Origin: Cladocopium goreaui
Lineage: Eukaryota > Sar > Dinophyceae > Suessiales > Symbiodiniaceae
Length of the DNA: 64,000 bases
Reading direction: 5' to 3'
Assembly (NCBI GenBank): GCA_947184155.2
Contig: CAMXCT020001099.1
Span: 1-64,000 of the forward strand
Numbering within the stretch: the first letter of the stretch is position 1; every line of letters begins with the position of its first letter. Of this stretch, positions 26,354 through 38,907 are shown piece by piece. Under the pieces are notes generated by a model. That model was not told the DNA's origin and ran no database searches. It worked only from the letters and a program-made list of their open reading frames with translations. The translations under genes were made by a program, and so were the position numbers.

Positions 26354-29300
26354 TACATATGGAGAAAACATCATCGAACTACAACCTTGGTTAAACACAT
26401 TTCGATCTTTTCGGGGGGTTGCTGGTCAAAAAAACCCAAGAACCCCTGGTGAACACCAAACATAGCTGGTAAATGGATGTCCATCCCCCTATAAATGGTA
26501 TTTATAGGTATTGATTCGTAGCCTTTGTAGATCGGTATAGATCGTGATTTACCCATGGTTTCACAAAGCTGGAAACAGAATAGAGGCTGGTGGAAACCAA
26601 TCCCTCTCACACGTCTTGGCTGGTGGAAAATTTCAACCTCCTCCTATTTTTAGTTGCCACACAGCCCTGATTGTTGGGCACGCAATGTCAAACGGACATG
26701 GCTCCGATCCCATTGACCAGTCATTACGTGCAGAATGGTTGATGATGGTCGATCGGACGGTCGGACGTGTTGGGTTTGTACTGCAGTTTGCCTTGGGAAT
26801 TTATATGAATTTATCGTATCCGGGATGCTTAGAAGCTCGAGATGCACCAGCCGTACGTCCAAGTACTATCTGCCCAGCCGAGGAAAGGTTTGGATGTTTA
26901 CAAGGAGCTGCAATGGGGTGGAAGCACGGCATGTGATTCTCGGTGATCCACTGAAACCTACCAAGCCGGAAGCCCCACATATGAAAAACAGTTGAAGCAT
27001 GTTTGACATCCCGACAAAAAAAAAGCCGCCATAACAGAGCAAATTTTTCTTGTAATCAACAAGATTCCAAAGAAATCCCATGCTTCCATATGTTCAAAGT
27101 TTTAGTCATATTGGAATGATCTTGGGGTGTATAGCATACAATGCAGCATACATTTCTGCCAGAGGATTTCCCCGGCAGCTAGGTTTCAGTTGACAGTCTT
27201 GGGTCCCTGGAATTTTCACATTTCGCCGGCTTAGGTCATAGGCATTTGGATCTATTGTACATGGATGCTCATGACACTGGAACGGAAAGAACCTGTGATT
27301 CGTTTGCCCAATTCATCCCTCCAATTGTTCGATATCAACACGGTACTTGATCCTGGATGGCTATTTGCCAGTTATGGTAATACCATTCTTCGGTTATAAT
27401 TGGATCAATGTTTGCCCTGTATGAAAGATGTATACCCATTTTTCCTCACTTTTGGTGGGATACAAACCGCTACTGTAAGCAATAAATGTGCATCATGGCT
27501 TTCATTTCCTTTTTCGAGTACATATCCCTTTATGATTGTTGCTTGAATTCCCATTCGTGTTGGTGATTTTGTAGAATGATCCCAGTATATCCCAATTCCG
27601 GTTGAATCCCTGGTTGGTGCTTTGGAACATCCCAAAGTGACGAACTTTTCAGAGGGGGTAGGTATAGTATACTAGCAACCAGTTTTTCTTGGGATAATGA
27701 TAGTTGTAGTTATAATATAACCAACAATAATCATATGGGTATGGGTCAAAACCTTGTACCCTGTAGTTCACATCAAAATAGCTGGGATTTATGGATGTTA
27801 ATTCCCCCTATAAATGCTATTTATAGGTATTGATCCATAGCCATATGACTATCATATCCATATTGTTAGCTGAAGCCCCACTTTTCATGGCATCCCTCGG
27901 CGTTCACCATGAAGCCATCCTCCCAGAGCAATGGCTTCGTACCCATGGACGTGGGGATCGGCGAGGCCTTCATGGTTTACGCAGGGTTGCTGGATGGGTT
28001 GCTGGGGGTTGCTGGGATGAGAAAATTACTAGTGATGACTGGGATCATTCCCGAAAATTCCCTGCCACCAGGAAGGTTATGAGGATAGAATCATGGGAAT
28101 TTAGATGAATTTGGTGTATCATGTATTTAGAATACCCCAAAGAATGGGATCATGATGTATTATGGGAGGATCATGTATCAATGTGTATCATGTTTAACTG
28201 GATGTTTCCATAAATGGGGATACCCCGGCCCATTTCCATGATCTTATATGAATTTATATGGGAATAGAATCATCAAATGGGAATGTTGGTTGGGAATATA
28301 CTGATTATGATGAAAAGAGACTAGCCCTAATTTATCCTAATTTTATATGAAGGTTTCCATAAATGGCGAGACCCCAAAATGGATGGTTGACAGGGAACAT
28401 CCTGTATTTACACCCTCATATAGATCATTACTGCTTTGCGCAGGTCTCCTCTGTTTCCGTTTCCCTCGCACCTTGCAACTTTTCCTTCTCGGGGTTGTGC
28501 TCGGCTTGAGTTAGAAAAAGCAGCTACAGAAAATCGGCAAATGTGAAATCTGCAGCAAGTCAAAATGCCTGACAGGTATGGTCAAAATGGAATGCATTCT
28601 GCACTCCTCCCTTGGGATATCGTGAGGTCATCCCAAGATTCAGGCTCAAGCTGCTTCTATTGTGCAAATAAAAGGAAAAAGATCTAACCTGCGCTCTCAC
28701 CACATCCTTGGCATGCTGGAAACATCTTTTCTGGATCGCAGCGTGGGCATCTTGAATCCACGTGATAATCTCCACCCCAGTGATCAATCCAAAGTGGAAC
28801 TCCTGGTGGTGGGGGTCACGCGTTTGAGCGGTAATGGCCCAGCAAATGCGACACCAGGCAGATTCTCGATTGGCTCCTGTCTGGACAGACGACAGGTACC
28901 TGCACTGGCTCTGATAGTGATAAACTCGGCCATACCGAGTGGTCAAAACTTGGAAAGCTGCTCTAGCTCTTTCCTCGCTGTTCTCATAGTTCTGGAATCT
29001 TTCTGGATTTCTCTGTGCTTCCTCGTAGAGGTTGGTTTCTTCATCTGCTATCTCCTGCATGACTCGATCCAAGTCGAACCCAGGGATGTGGCGCTCATCT
29101 AATGGACGATACGGAGTGTCCTCTGATGAAGAGGTTGAATCTTCAAGTGGCGAAGAAGACCCTTCGCCTGGTGGGAGGTACGTGGGTCGCTGCGGCGTGT
29201 GATCTGCCACAGCGGCCATCCCTTCACCACCCGGTCAAAGTACGTGGGTCGCTGTGACAGTTGTCCTGCCACAGCGGCCATCCCTTCACCACCATTTTCC

Positions 29301-32300
29301 TTTTCTTCTTCTCTTTGAGCAGCAGCACCTGCAGGGAGACTTCGGGAAGACGATCCAGCTTGGTTTGACCAAGACATTTCCAGCCTCCTTACTCCTACCT
29401 TCCACAAATGCTGGCTCACGATCGTGAGAAGCACGATGATCAACGCAAAAACGACCATCATGACTTTGAGCTCGAGGGTTGAATTTTCCTGATCTTCTTT
29501 TTCTGTTTCTTCATGTTCTCCTTTGGCAGCTGAGATCGCAGCAGCCAATGTGAGCAGCTTCAATGCTGCTGCTGCTTTCTGAATGCCTACGCCTTCTCCT
29601 TTTTCTTCAAAAACCTTCTCTTCTTTCTTCTCATGCTCTTTCGGTTGTGGTACTTGAACCAGGTTCATCTCCTTCTTCAAGTACCTGATTCTTTCTGAAG
29701 CTAATGGCTTGGTGCCAATGTCAGCGATCATTTGATTTCCCGCGACATGTTGAAGAAACCAGGTGCCCTGCAAGATTGAACTCCTGGCAGCTGATGCTCT
29801 CAGTCGCAAATGACGTGTGCGCCATGATCCTCCGTCAGTGGTCAAAATTGATTGGGCAGACTGAGAATCTGTCCAAGATTTTCGCTGCAGAGGGCCAAAC
29901 AGCTCATCAGCTATGGCACCAATTGATTCTCCAGCCACCATGCTCTCCACAATCTCCATCATCTCCGCTTCTGCTGTGCTGAGCGTCACAAAACTTTGAC
30001 GACCACTTCGCCAAAAAACAGGGCAAGAAGCTACCATGATGATGAAGGCTCCGTGGCTGACATCTCCTTCAGGTGCAAAACTGGCGTCTGACATGGCCTC
30101 AATCATCAAGGTCTCTGCTCCAGCAGCATCAAAGCAGATGCCTTCATCCATAGTGCTTTTGAGATACCCCTTGATCTGCTGGTAGATCTGGAGGACCTTC
30201 TGAGGGGCCTTCGTGACGCAAGAGCCCATCTTTGAAACGGCATACATGAGGTCCAAGCGGGTGCGTGTCACCAGCCAGAGCATCTCACCGGTGGCTTTCT
30301 GAGCTGAACGAATCAGCTCTGGTGTTCTTCCTTCTTCCTCTGGAAGTTGACTCTGATCTTTTGTGATTGGGATCTTTCTGTCTGGAGCTTCTTGATCTTG
30401 CGCAAGAAGGTCCTTGATGTAGGACTGTTGGTTGACATACCAAACGTCGCGATTCTTGGTGACATCAAAGGTCTTTGAGATCTCGACGCCTAGGAATCGT
30501 ATAGGCTTTTCTCCTACTTGATCTGGTTCTGAGGTGGTCCAGATAGTTCTGACCTTTTCCATGACGGCATCTACCACCTTTCGACTTCCAGTGACCAAGA
30601 TGTCATCGACATATGTCATCAAGAGCCCTTTCAATGGCAGCGGAGCAAAGTTCGACTGAGTGTCAGACTCAGCTTTTTCCACGTTTGATTATCGTATTTC
30701 ATTCCCATCAATTCCTCATAAGTCCAATGATATTCCCATGAAATCACGGTGCTGATGGAGATCTACGATTCCAACTCCAAGTAAATATCACCAAAATCTA
30801 TATTCCCATAAAAATCCTATGATTTTCCATTAATTCTGATGATTTCCCATGAACTTCAGTAGCTCTGACGACCACCTGCAGCCCGGTAGCTCTCATGGAG
30901 GCCTTAGAGTCGATGTATGACGTCAAGACGGGGCTCATGGGGCATCGAAAGAAGAACAAGGAGCGTTGTAGATGATCTCGCTATCCCATGACGGATCCAT
31001 GGTGCTGATATATGGCTATGGGTCAATACCTATAGATACATTACTATAGTGGGTTATTCACATCCATTTTAACCCAGCTATGACTTGGGGTTCACTAGGT
31101 ACCAGGGTTTTGACCCATCCCCATATATGGTATCATAATAAAGGGGGTATTTCTTGATGGGATCCATATGGATCCATGGCACAGCATATATATAGCAGCA
31201 CCGTTAGGATCCGTCATGGGTATTAAAACGTCTGGTATTTTCCTTTGCTATGTGTAAAAAAACCTGGTTTTTTACAGAGGCGGTAGTACCTAGAGGATTG
31301 TCCCACCAGAGGATCACTTAAAAATACCACATCGGCTGTTTCAAACCGTCTCCAGCATCCCATGGAGTTTTTTGATCACCAAAAAATGTCACGAAAAGAT
31401 GATATTAAAACATATTACCCTCTGGTTATTTAACATAGCCATGGAAAATGGCCCATTTATAGATGGTTTACCTATTAAAAATAATGATTTTCCCATGGCT
31501 ATGTTAAATAACCAGATGGTAAAACTAAAACAATGTCTTATTCGACTCCTGGTTTTCCACATGTTTGAATGTGAAAAATGTCCGTCCCGGACGGATGGTC
31601 CTTGCCGGATCAGATTCAGGATGTTTTTCAAGTGGCTGTTGGCTATGTTTCCCGGGTGAATCCAGCTACTGTTGGCTATTTTTCATGCTACTCCCAGGTG
31701 AGGTCATGCTGTTTGTCATACAGATTTGCATCTCCATTTCTCAATGGTTCCGAAGGAGAACTCAAATGGATCCAACCTGCAAAAAAAATGGTCCAAAGGC
31801 AGCTCCTGACCAAGCACCACCCTTGGAAAGCAGGGCAAAAGATCAGGGTTTGTGAGAAGGTCCCCAGTCATGATCAAACGCAAAAGTAGGATTTTCGCCC
31901 ATGAACCTAGCTATGGATCAACATGATCAAAAAAGGATGGCTTTTGAAATCTTTACACTTTTTGATTAGCTGTAGTGCAATGAATGGGATTATATACAGT
32001 AATACATATTGGTACGCATATTATGACCAATCAACTTCTGTGAATGTTGATATTGTGACCAATCAGCTACTACAGAATCTGGTTGGTGGTTTGGAACATG
32101 TGGCTTATTTTTCCATAAAATATGGAAGAATAATCCCAAGTGACTTTCATATTTTTCAAGATGATCTAAGATGGGTTGAAACCACCAAGCCGGGGCGGCA
32201 AGGAGTTCGTGGATGAACCGCCTGAGACCTGGGGCGATTGCTACACAGAGGCGGAGTTCCCATCATCTCACCCTTGGACTCGACTCATGGTTCTACGAAG

Positions 32301-35300
32301 GAAAATGATGGTGGTTTTGTCCGAACATTGGGTTTAAATATGTTTTATAATATATGTTTTACTAAGGAAATTATGAACAATTATGATGACTCTATTTTTA
32401 GACACACCTATATGATACTACCACTGGTCGGTTTTCCATATGGCGAATTTGGCAGGGCCCGGAAGTTTGTAAGAACAAGGGTCGCCCATATCTGGTGTCT
32501 ACCTTTGACGGCTGGCGAATGTGCAACTTTTGCATTCTGAATTGCCATGAATGGGAATATTTTTCTTCACCGGCTGAAATAGTGATGAGTTTCGCAGGGG
32601 CCATTTTCGATTGGTCATTTTCGAAAGGGCCGTTGACGTTTGCTGTCTGATCCCTTAGTGCCGCTCATGCTCGACAGAACCTGTGCCAGGTCTGACTTGA
32701 GCTTGAAACAGTTGTACAGAGACAACACGATTTATTTTTTTCAAGAAATGACGTAAACATACGTAAAATATGTATATGATTCAGTATGATTCAGTATGAT
32801 TCAGTATGATTCAGTATGATTCAGTATGATTCAGTATGATTCAGTATGATTCAGTATGATTCAGTATGATTCAGTATGATTCTGATTACATCATGTTAAT
32901 GTCATATTGCCCTCTGGTTATGACTAACATAGCCATGGTTAAGCCATGGACCTAATCGAAATAGATGGTTTACCGTTCGGTGCAGGGCTCGGCTTGGCAT
33001 CACTCCTTTCCACCCTTTGACTTGGAAACGCTGGCGGCCGCTTGTTGGAGCAATAAATGTGCTGTGCTATGGTTAAAAAAACAAAGCCAATTTGATGCCA
33101 ATGGGAGATGAATTTTTGATATTTATTCGGGATCTAGGTTCAGTTTAAGAACTGTATATATAATTATATATAATCATATATATATATATATATACAACCG
33201 AGAACCCTGGTTTTTAATAGCGAGAACCATATGATTCATAGGGATGATTGCATTTTTATGACTGGTGAAGATGTTTTTGACATGGAAAAGATAGGGGAAA
33301 CATGGGGAAACAGAAGGTTCATGGGACATGACAGGTGGCATTCACCAAGAGAAATGGGATGAACTGCAGAGCTTTGGTCAACGTATCCGATTTGTCGCCA
33401 GTGAACCACTGAAGCTTTGAAACAAAGTCGACAAAAATGAGAGCCACCCGGAAATGATAAAACATGAAAATCGCATGGTAGAACCGTATCCTTGTCAAAA
33501 AACCACTAAATTCTACTCATATTTCTTGGGATGTTCGCTTTGGATTACTTTGTTTCGCTTGTTGGGTTCAAACACTTTCTACCCTCTGAAAAACTAACAT
33601 AACTATGGAAAATCACCATTTTCAATGGGAAAATCCACTATTTCTATGGCCATTTTCAATAGCTATGTTAAATTGCCAGAGGGTATATCTTTCCATGTTC
33701 TCTCCCCAAAGTTGCGAGGTTGGGGGCCCCCCCAGCTGTTTTTCATGGCCCGGTTGAAAAACCAAGCCCCGTCCTAAGAGGAATGGCTTACGTTGTCTCC
33801 GTGGATAGTATGACATGTATACATGTATATATGTATACATGTATATATTGATATAGATATATAATATATAATAGATAGATAGATATATATATATATACAA
33901 TAGATATAATATAGATATAATATAGATATAATATAGATATAATATAGATATTTGCACAAAAACTATAGACACATGATGACACATGTACTGTATTTCCATA
34001 TAATGATACATATGCAATATTGATATATATATATATATTATAGATATTATATAGATATTTCATCCATGTTAATCCCCCAAACAACGAAAAAAAACGGCCG
34101 GCAAAAAACGAGGAACTCCACGGTGGGAAGCGACCGTTGCTGGAGAAGTTGGAGACGCTCTTCACGGTGGGATGACCCATTGTATGGCTGGTTGGGAATT
34201 CATGGTGATTCAATGGTGGTTTAATGGGATTTCCGGGGATTCAATGTGGATTTAATGGGATTTAATGGGATTTCATTGATTTATGATGGTAAAACTTATG
34301 AAATCCCATTAGATCCCATTAATGATGGTGTTAATCTAGGGGCGATCTAATGGGATTTCATAAGTTTTTTTGTGGGATTCAATGGGATTGAATGTGATAA
34401 ACCATGGTTTGGAACTGGCTTAATGTTGATTTTTAGCAATAGTAAACCATCCCCAATTTCTCCATTATGATTGTTTTACCCCCATCAATGATGACTTAGG
34501 GGGCGATTTGATGGTGGTTTAATGGGGACGAACAATGGTGATGTATGATTTTTCATGAGCCACTTTGATATGAGAGTTGGGTGTGTCAAATTGGGGATTT
34601 ACACCAGTAAAAAGGGCTGTTTTAGGATGGAAGTGGATAGTGGGTTGTTCACCAGTGGATCGAATGAGGTCGCCTATTTTAAACAGAGGTCACCATGTTT
34701 GTTGGTTGATAACTGCTGATGTTTGTGTATTTCTTTGCTAAAAGTGGGGTAACATGGTGTATGCTTACTCAATATCCCGGATAAGGATCCCGATCTCGAT
34801 GGCAAAAAGCATCTCCATGTTTGTTGGTTCATAGTATCATAGTCACAGTCACATTCGTCTTGGTTGATATGCCTATATGCCTATATGTCATATGATCCCG
34901 TTAATTGTGAACATCTCCATATTAGTTGCTGAATATGTCCATTCCTTTCGATTGATATCACCGTATTTGGATGTCAAATCTCTCTTTCTTGGTGGGTCGA
35001 ATTAGACGATACCTCACTGGCAGTGATTCCCGCACTCTAAATATGACAACTTCGAACGAGCCCTTAGGCCCTTGTCAGGTGTTTTTTCATGCTTTTTCTG
35101 TCTCTGTGAATGCAGTAAGACTACTTACAACTGGTTGGTGGCTTGGAACATGAATTTTATTTTTCCATATTCTTGAGAATGTCATCATTCCAACTGACGA
35201 ACTCCATCATTTTTCAGAGGGGTTGGCTCAACCACCAACCAGACAATGTAGAAAGCTTGGTCGCCGAACTCTCGCGCCATGGGCTGGTCAAGCTTGGGTA

Positions 35301-38300
35301 GTTTAGAAACTGAGAATCTTCTGCCAACGGGATGTATAAATAGGTTTGAATAAACATATATAATCATATATATATATATGTATATGTAGCTAGCAGACAT
35401 GTATAACAATTATGATATATATATGATTCTATAGATATAGAGCTGTATGTATATTTGGATGAGTTCTAACAACGTCACTTCCACGTCACCCAAAATGGCC
35501 GAACTTTTCCGGTTGTTGAAGTGTTGCCATTCATCTCGATATACTTGTACTAAGAATCCGAAATGATTTATACGGTAGTTTACGGGAAACCCCCATATTT
35601 CATGGAGAAAAACCCAGGATTTCCGGTCAAGAATTTCCCATGAAAACCAATCCAGCAAAGGTGTCTAAGATTGACCGTGAGAAATGTCGTTCCAAGAAAT
35701 TGCAGGTGCCAGCGGACTTCAAGACGGGCTCCTACAAAGTGGCCTGGCGTGGAAGCGACAATGGCAAGAACATGCAGGAACTCGTGTGGTAAATCCTTCA
35801 TCAACCATTATAAACCAATATATGGATATTTGATGATACTGTATTTCATGAGAGATTGCAATTGACAGTGATTGTCAACATGGCATTATTCATGAAACAA
35901 CAATTGACAATATGGATATATTTTACAACACCGGGGTTAATTATATAGATATATATATTATTTATATTATGTTGGTTACTTATTTATTTCTTTATGGATG
36001 TCAATCATATAATCATATATGTTATGATTTTGGGGACGGGCATAAATTGGTGAACGCGAATGCTGCAATCGCTATGCATGATTTCTATAGGCTACATGTA
36101 GGTAGATACTTAGAGAATGGTAAATGCAACATACCCTCTGGTAATTTAACATAGCTATTGAACATGGCCATTTATAGTGAGTTTTCCCATTAAAAATGGT
36201 GATTTTCAGTAGTTTTTTGTATGTTTACCAGAGGGTACATTGATGAGTTTGGTTGTGAATCATGTGTGACACGAGGCGGAAATCCACGAAATGCGCGAAA
36301 TGCGCATGCTTGGAATGGGCCTCTCGGTCTGTTTTTCGGGCGTTGGATCGTTGTGCCTAGAGTCAAAACTGTGGCTGTGTCTCAAGTCATTTGATATCCC
36401 ATATTGAAATCTACCATCTTTCTGAAATATGATGGGATCTATTCACATCATTTTGAAGATGCGTGGATTTTTGTGCTCCAGAATGGCTCCAGGGAACTCC
36501 AAGGTCAGTATGCACACAACAATCAGCCTGCGCATCATCTTCCATACCTGCTCCTTGGCGCCAGATCCCCATCTTCCTCGAGCATCATGATTTTTCGGAT
36601 CTCGGCTGTGCTCGTCTGAAAAACCATCTTTGGCTTGCTGAAAAAACCCCGAATTTTTCTTGCTCAAAGATCGCGCTAAATGGTCAAAAATGGTCAAAAT
36701 ATCATAAAATATCTACTTACTGCACCATTCTGAAGATGCATATCCAACTGGAATCAATACTGTAGTCACATTTCCCTGGTCAAATCGCCATTTTTCATCA
36801 GTGAATGTGGGATGCTTTCTAGCTTATCTGAGTTTGTCCCAAGACGGAGTAGATATGAGTAGATTACCCTCCGGTAATCAAACATGGCAATGGACAATCC
36901 CTCCATTTGTAGCTGGTTTTCCCATATTTTCCCATTATCACAAATTCCCTATTATTGTTCAAATCCATATGTATGCCATTAAATCCCATCAATTATATCT
37001 AATGTTTCCCATCTACAATCAAACCAAAGAAAAGAATATCACATCATCATTTCCACTCTTTCCCGAATATTTCTATATGTTTTGGGACACCCCCAACCCC
37101 ACGTGGGATCTCCTTCCGCGGCTCCCGAGATTCTCGATGTTGGGCGATCAAAACCGCACCGCTCGGCTGGTGCGGGACGTCCTTTTTCGCGCCTACTCGC
37201 CCGAGGGCTTCGCTGGGGACGAGGCTGGTAAACTAACAGTTTGCTATTGAACATGGCCATTGAAATAGTGGATTTACCCATGAAAGATCGTGATTTTCCA
37301 TAGTTATGTGAACGTTTACCGGAGGGTAATTCCCATAATAGTTTGTATAGGACATGGTTACTGTATAAGATGGTATAAGAATTATACATATTTTGGGATT
37401 ATTATATATAAGATAAATGGTATAACATGAGGTATCCAACATTTACATCATTTACCATATTTTGGGATGATTATCCAATCTTATAATTACATGGCTATTT
37501 GTGAATTATCAAACGAGGTAACCCAACATTTACCCAAATGGTACCAAAATAGGACAATTACCATAAATGATGATAAATGGTACTCCCCGAAAAGAGTAAA
37601 CCAGGACTTTCAATTGGTACTTGGATATGTTTTCTCATGTCAAATCCCGGTAGCCCTGCTGCGAGGACAACGGGGAGATGGGTTCCTGGTATGTGCTGAG
37701 TGCCATGGGCCTGTACCAGCCTGTGTCCTGGCTTGAGGTATTGAGCAAAACTCATGTGTTTTGTGGCTTTTGTATGACGAATGATTGCGAACATAATATA
37801 TATATTTGATGTATGAATAATCTTTATGATTTATATGCATATTTATGAATTTATGATGAATGTTGCGGTAAGTTTTGGTGACTGGTAGGCTGTATGTTTT
37901 CATTCTTAGCTGTACATGGTGGGCGATTGTGTTTATGTGCTGTATCTGGGGTAGCTGGAAATTTGGTATCCAAACCAAACGGGCATGCTACTGCCACAAA
38001 GGAGTAGCAGCCGTGTGGTTCCAGGGTCGCGGGTTTTGACCCAAACATCCCAAAACCAACACAGTTTCCCACCTTGCGGGAACTCAAAATATGTTCAAAA
38101 ATGAATGTTTAAAAACAGCGGTTGACTGTTCTTTGATAGTCTTTTTTTGTTGGTAAACTTTGGTAAATCATTTTTTTTTTGTACCGAATTCTTTGATGTT
38201 CATCGGCGACATCGCCGGTTGGCTGCAAACGGTCGACCCGTTGTGGTTGACTCTATGATGGTTATCATCATCAGATTCATGGTTAGCATAATTTAATAAT

Positions 38301-38818
38301 CAGATTGTACCCATGTGATTATGATGATTACATAATTGTACCCATATTTAATTTCATAATCAGATTGTATAATTTCCGAATTACTAACTAGTACTAACTA
38401 AATGTGCCGGATGAGTTTGGGTCCGGGTCTAAAGTTCATCAAATCTGGCAATTTCTTATATGCATTTTTGCATCACAGGCACTATCCAGATGATTGATGA
38501 AATACGGAGGAAATCAAGTATTTGGCCCATGAAGTCTAAATGCATAGCGATTTCAAATCCATAAAAATCATTCTGAACCGAAACCCATAGGCGCAACAAT
38601 TCAAACTTGGATGTTTAAATCATTATCCATAAGAGCTAGACAAGACTTAAATGCAGCAATTGAATCCATAAACACACGGCATGAAAAAAAATAAACATAT
38701 GATAAAATTGCCAGTTTACGATCAATACTAGGATGAACCACATCATCATCATCATCATCATCATCATCGTCATCGTCATCGTCATCGTCATCATCATCAT
38801 CATCATCATCACCATCAC

Positions 38819-38862
<44 letters not shown>

Positions 38863-38863
38863 G

Positions 38864-38907
<44 letters not shown>

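Noticed and set aside
28662-29102. Plus-strand frame of 146 codons
   Set aside because: It is antisense to the copia C-terminal frame, with no signature of its own.
29704-29982. Plus-strand frame of 92 codons
   Set aside because: It is antisense to the copia RNase H region.
30680-30682. GTG as the start codon of the copia frame
   Set aside because: Reverse transcriptase homology is cut in the middle of the domain. The frame is open only because of truncation; no true start is present.
37736-37741. GT donor GAG|GTATTG for GH92 exon 23
   Set aside because: It would add six residues (VSWLE region) before exon 24 that do not fit the family; the CCT|GTGTCC donor gives a clean join. It remains possible as an alternative.
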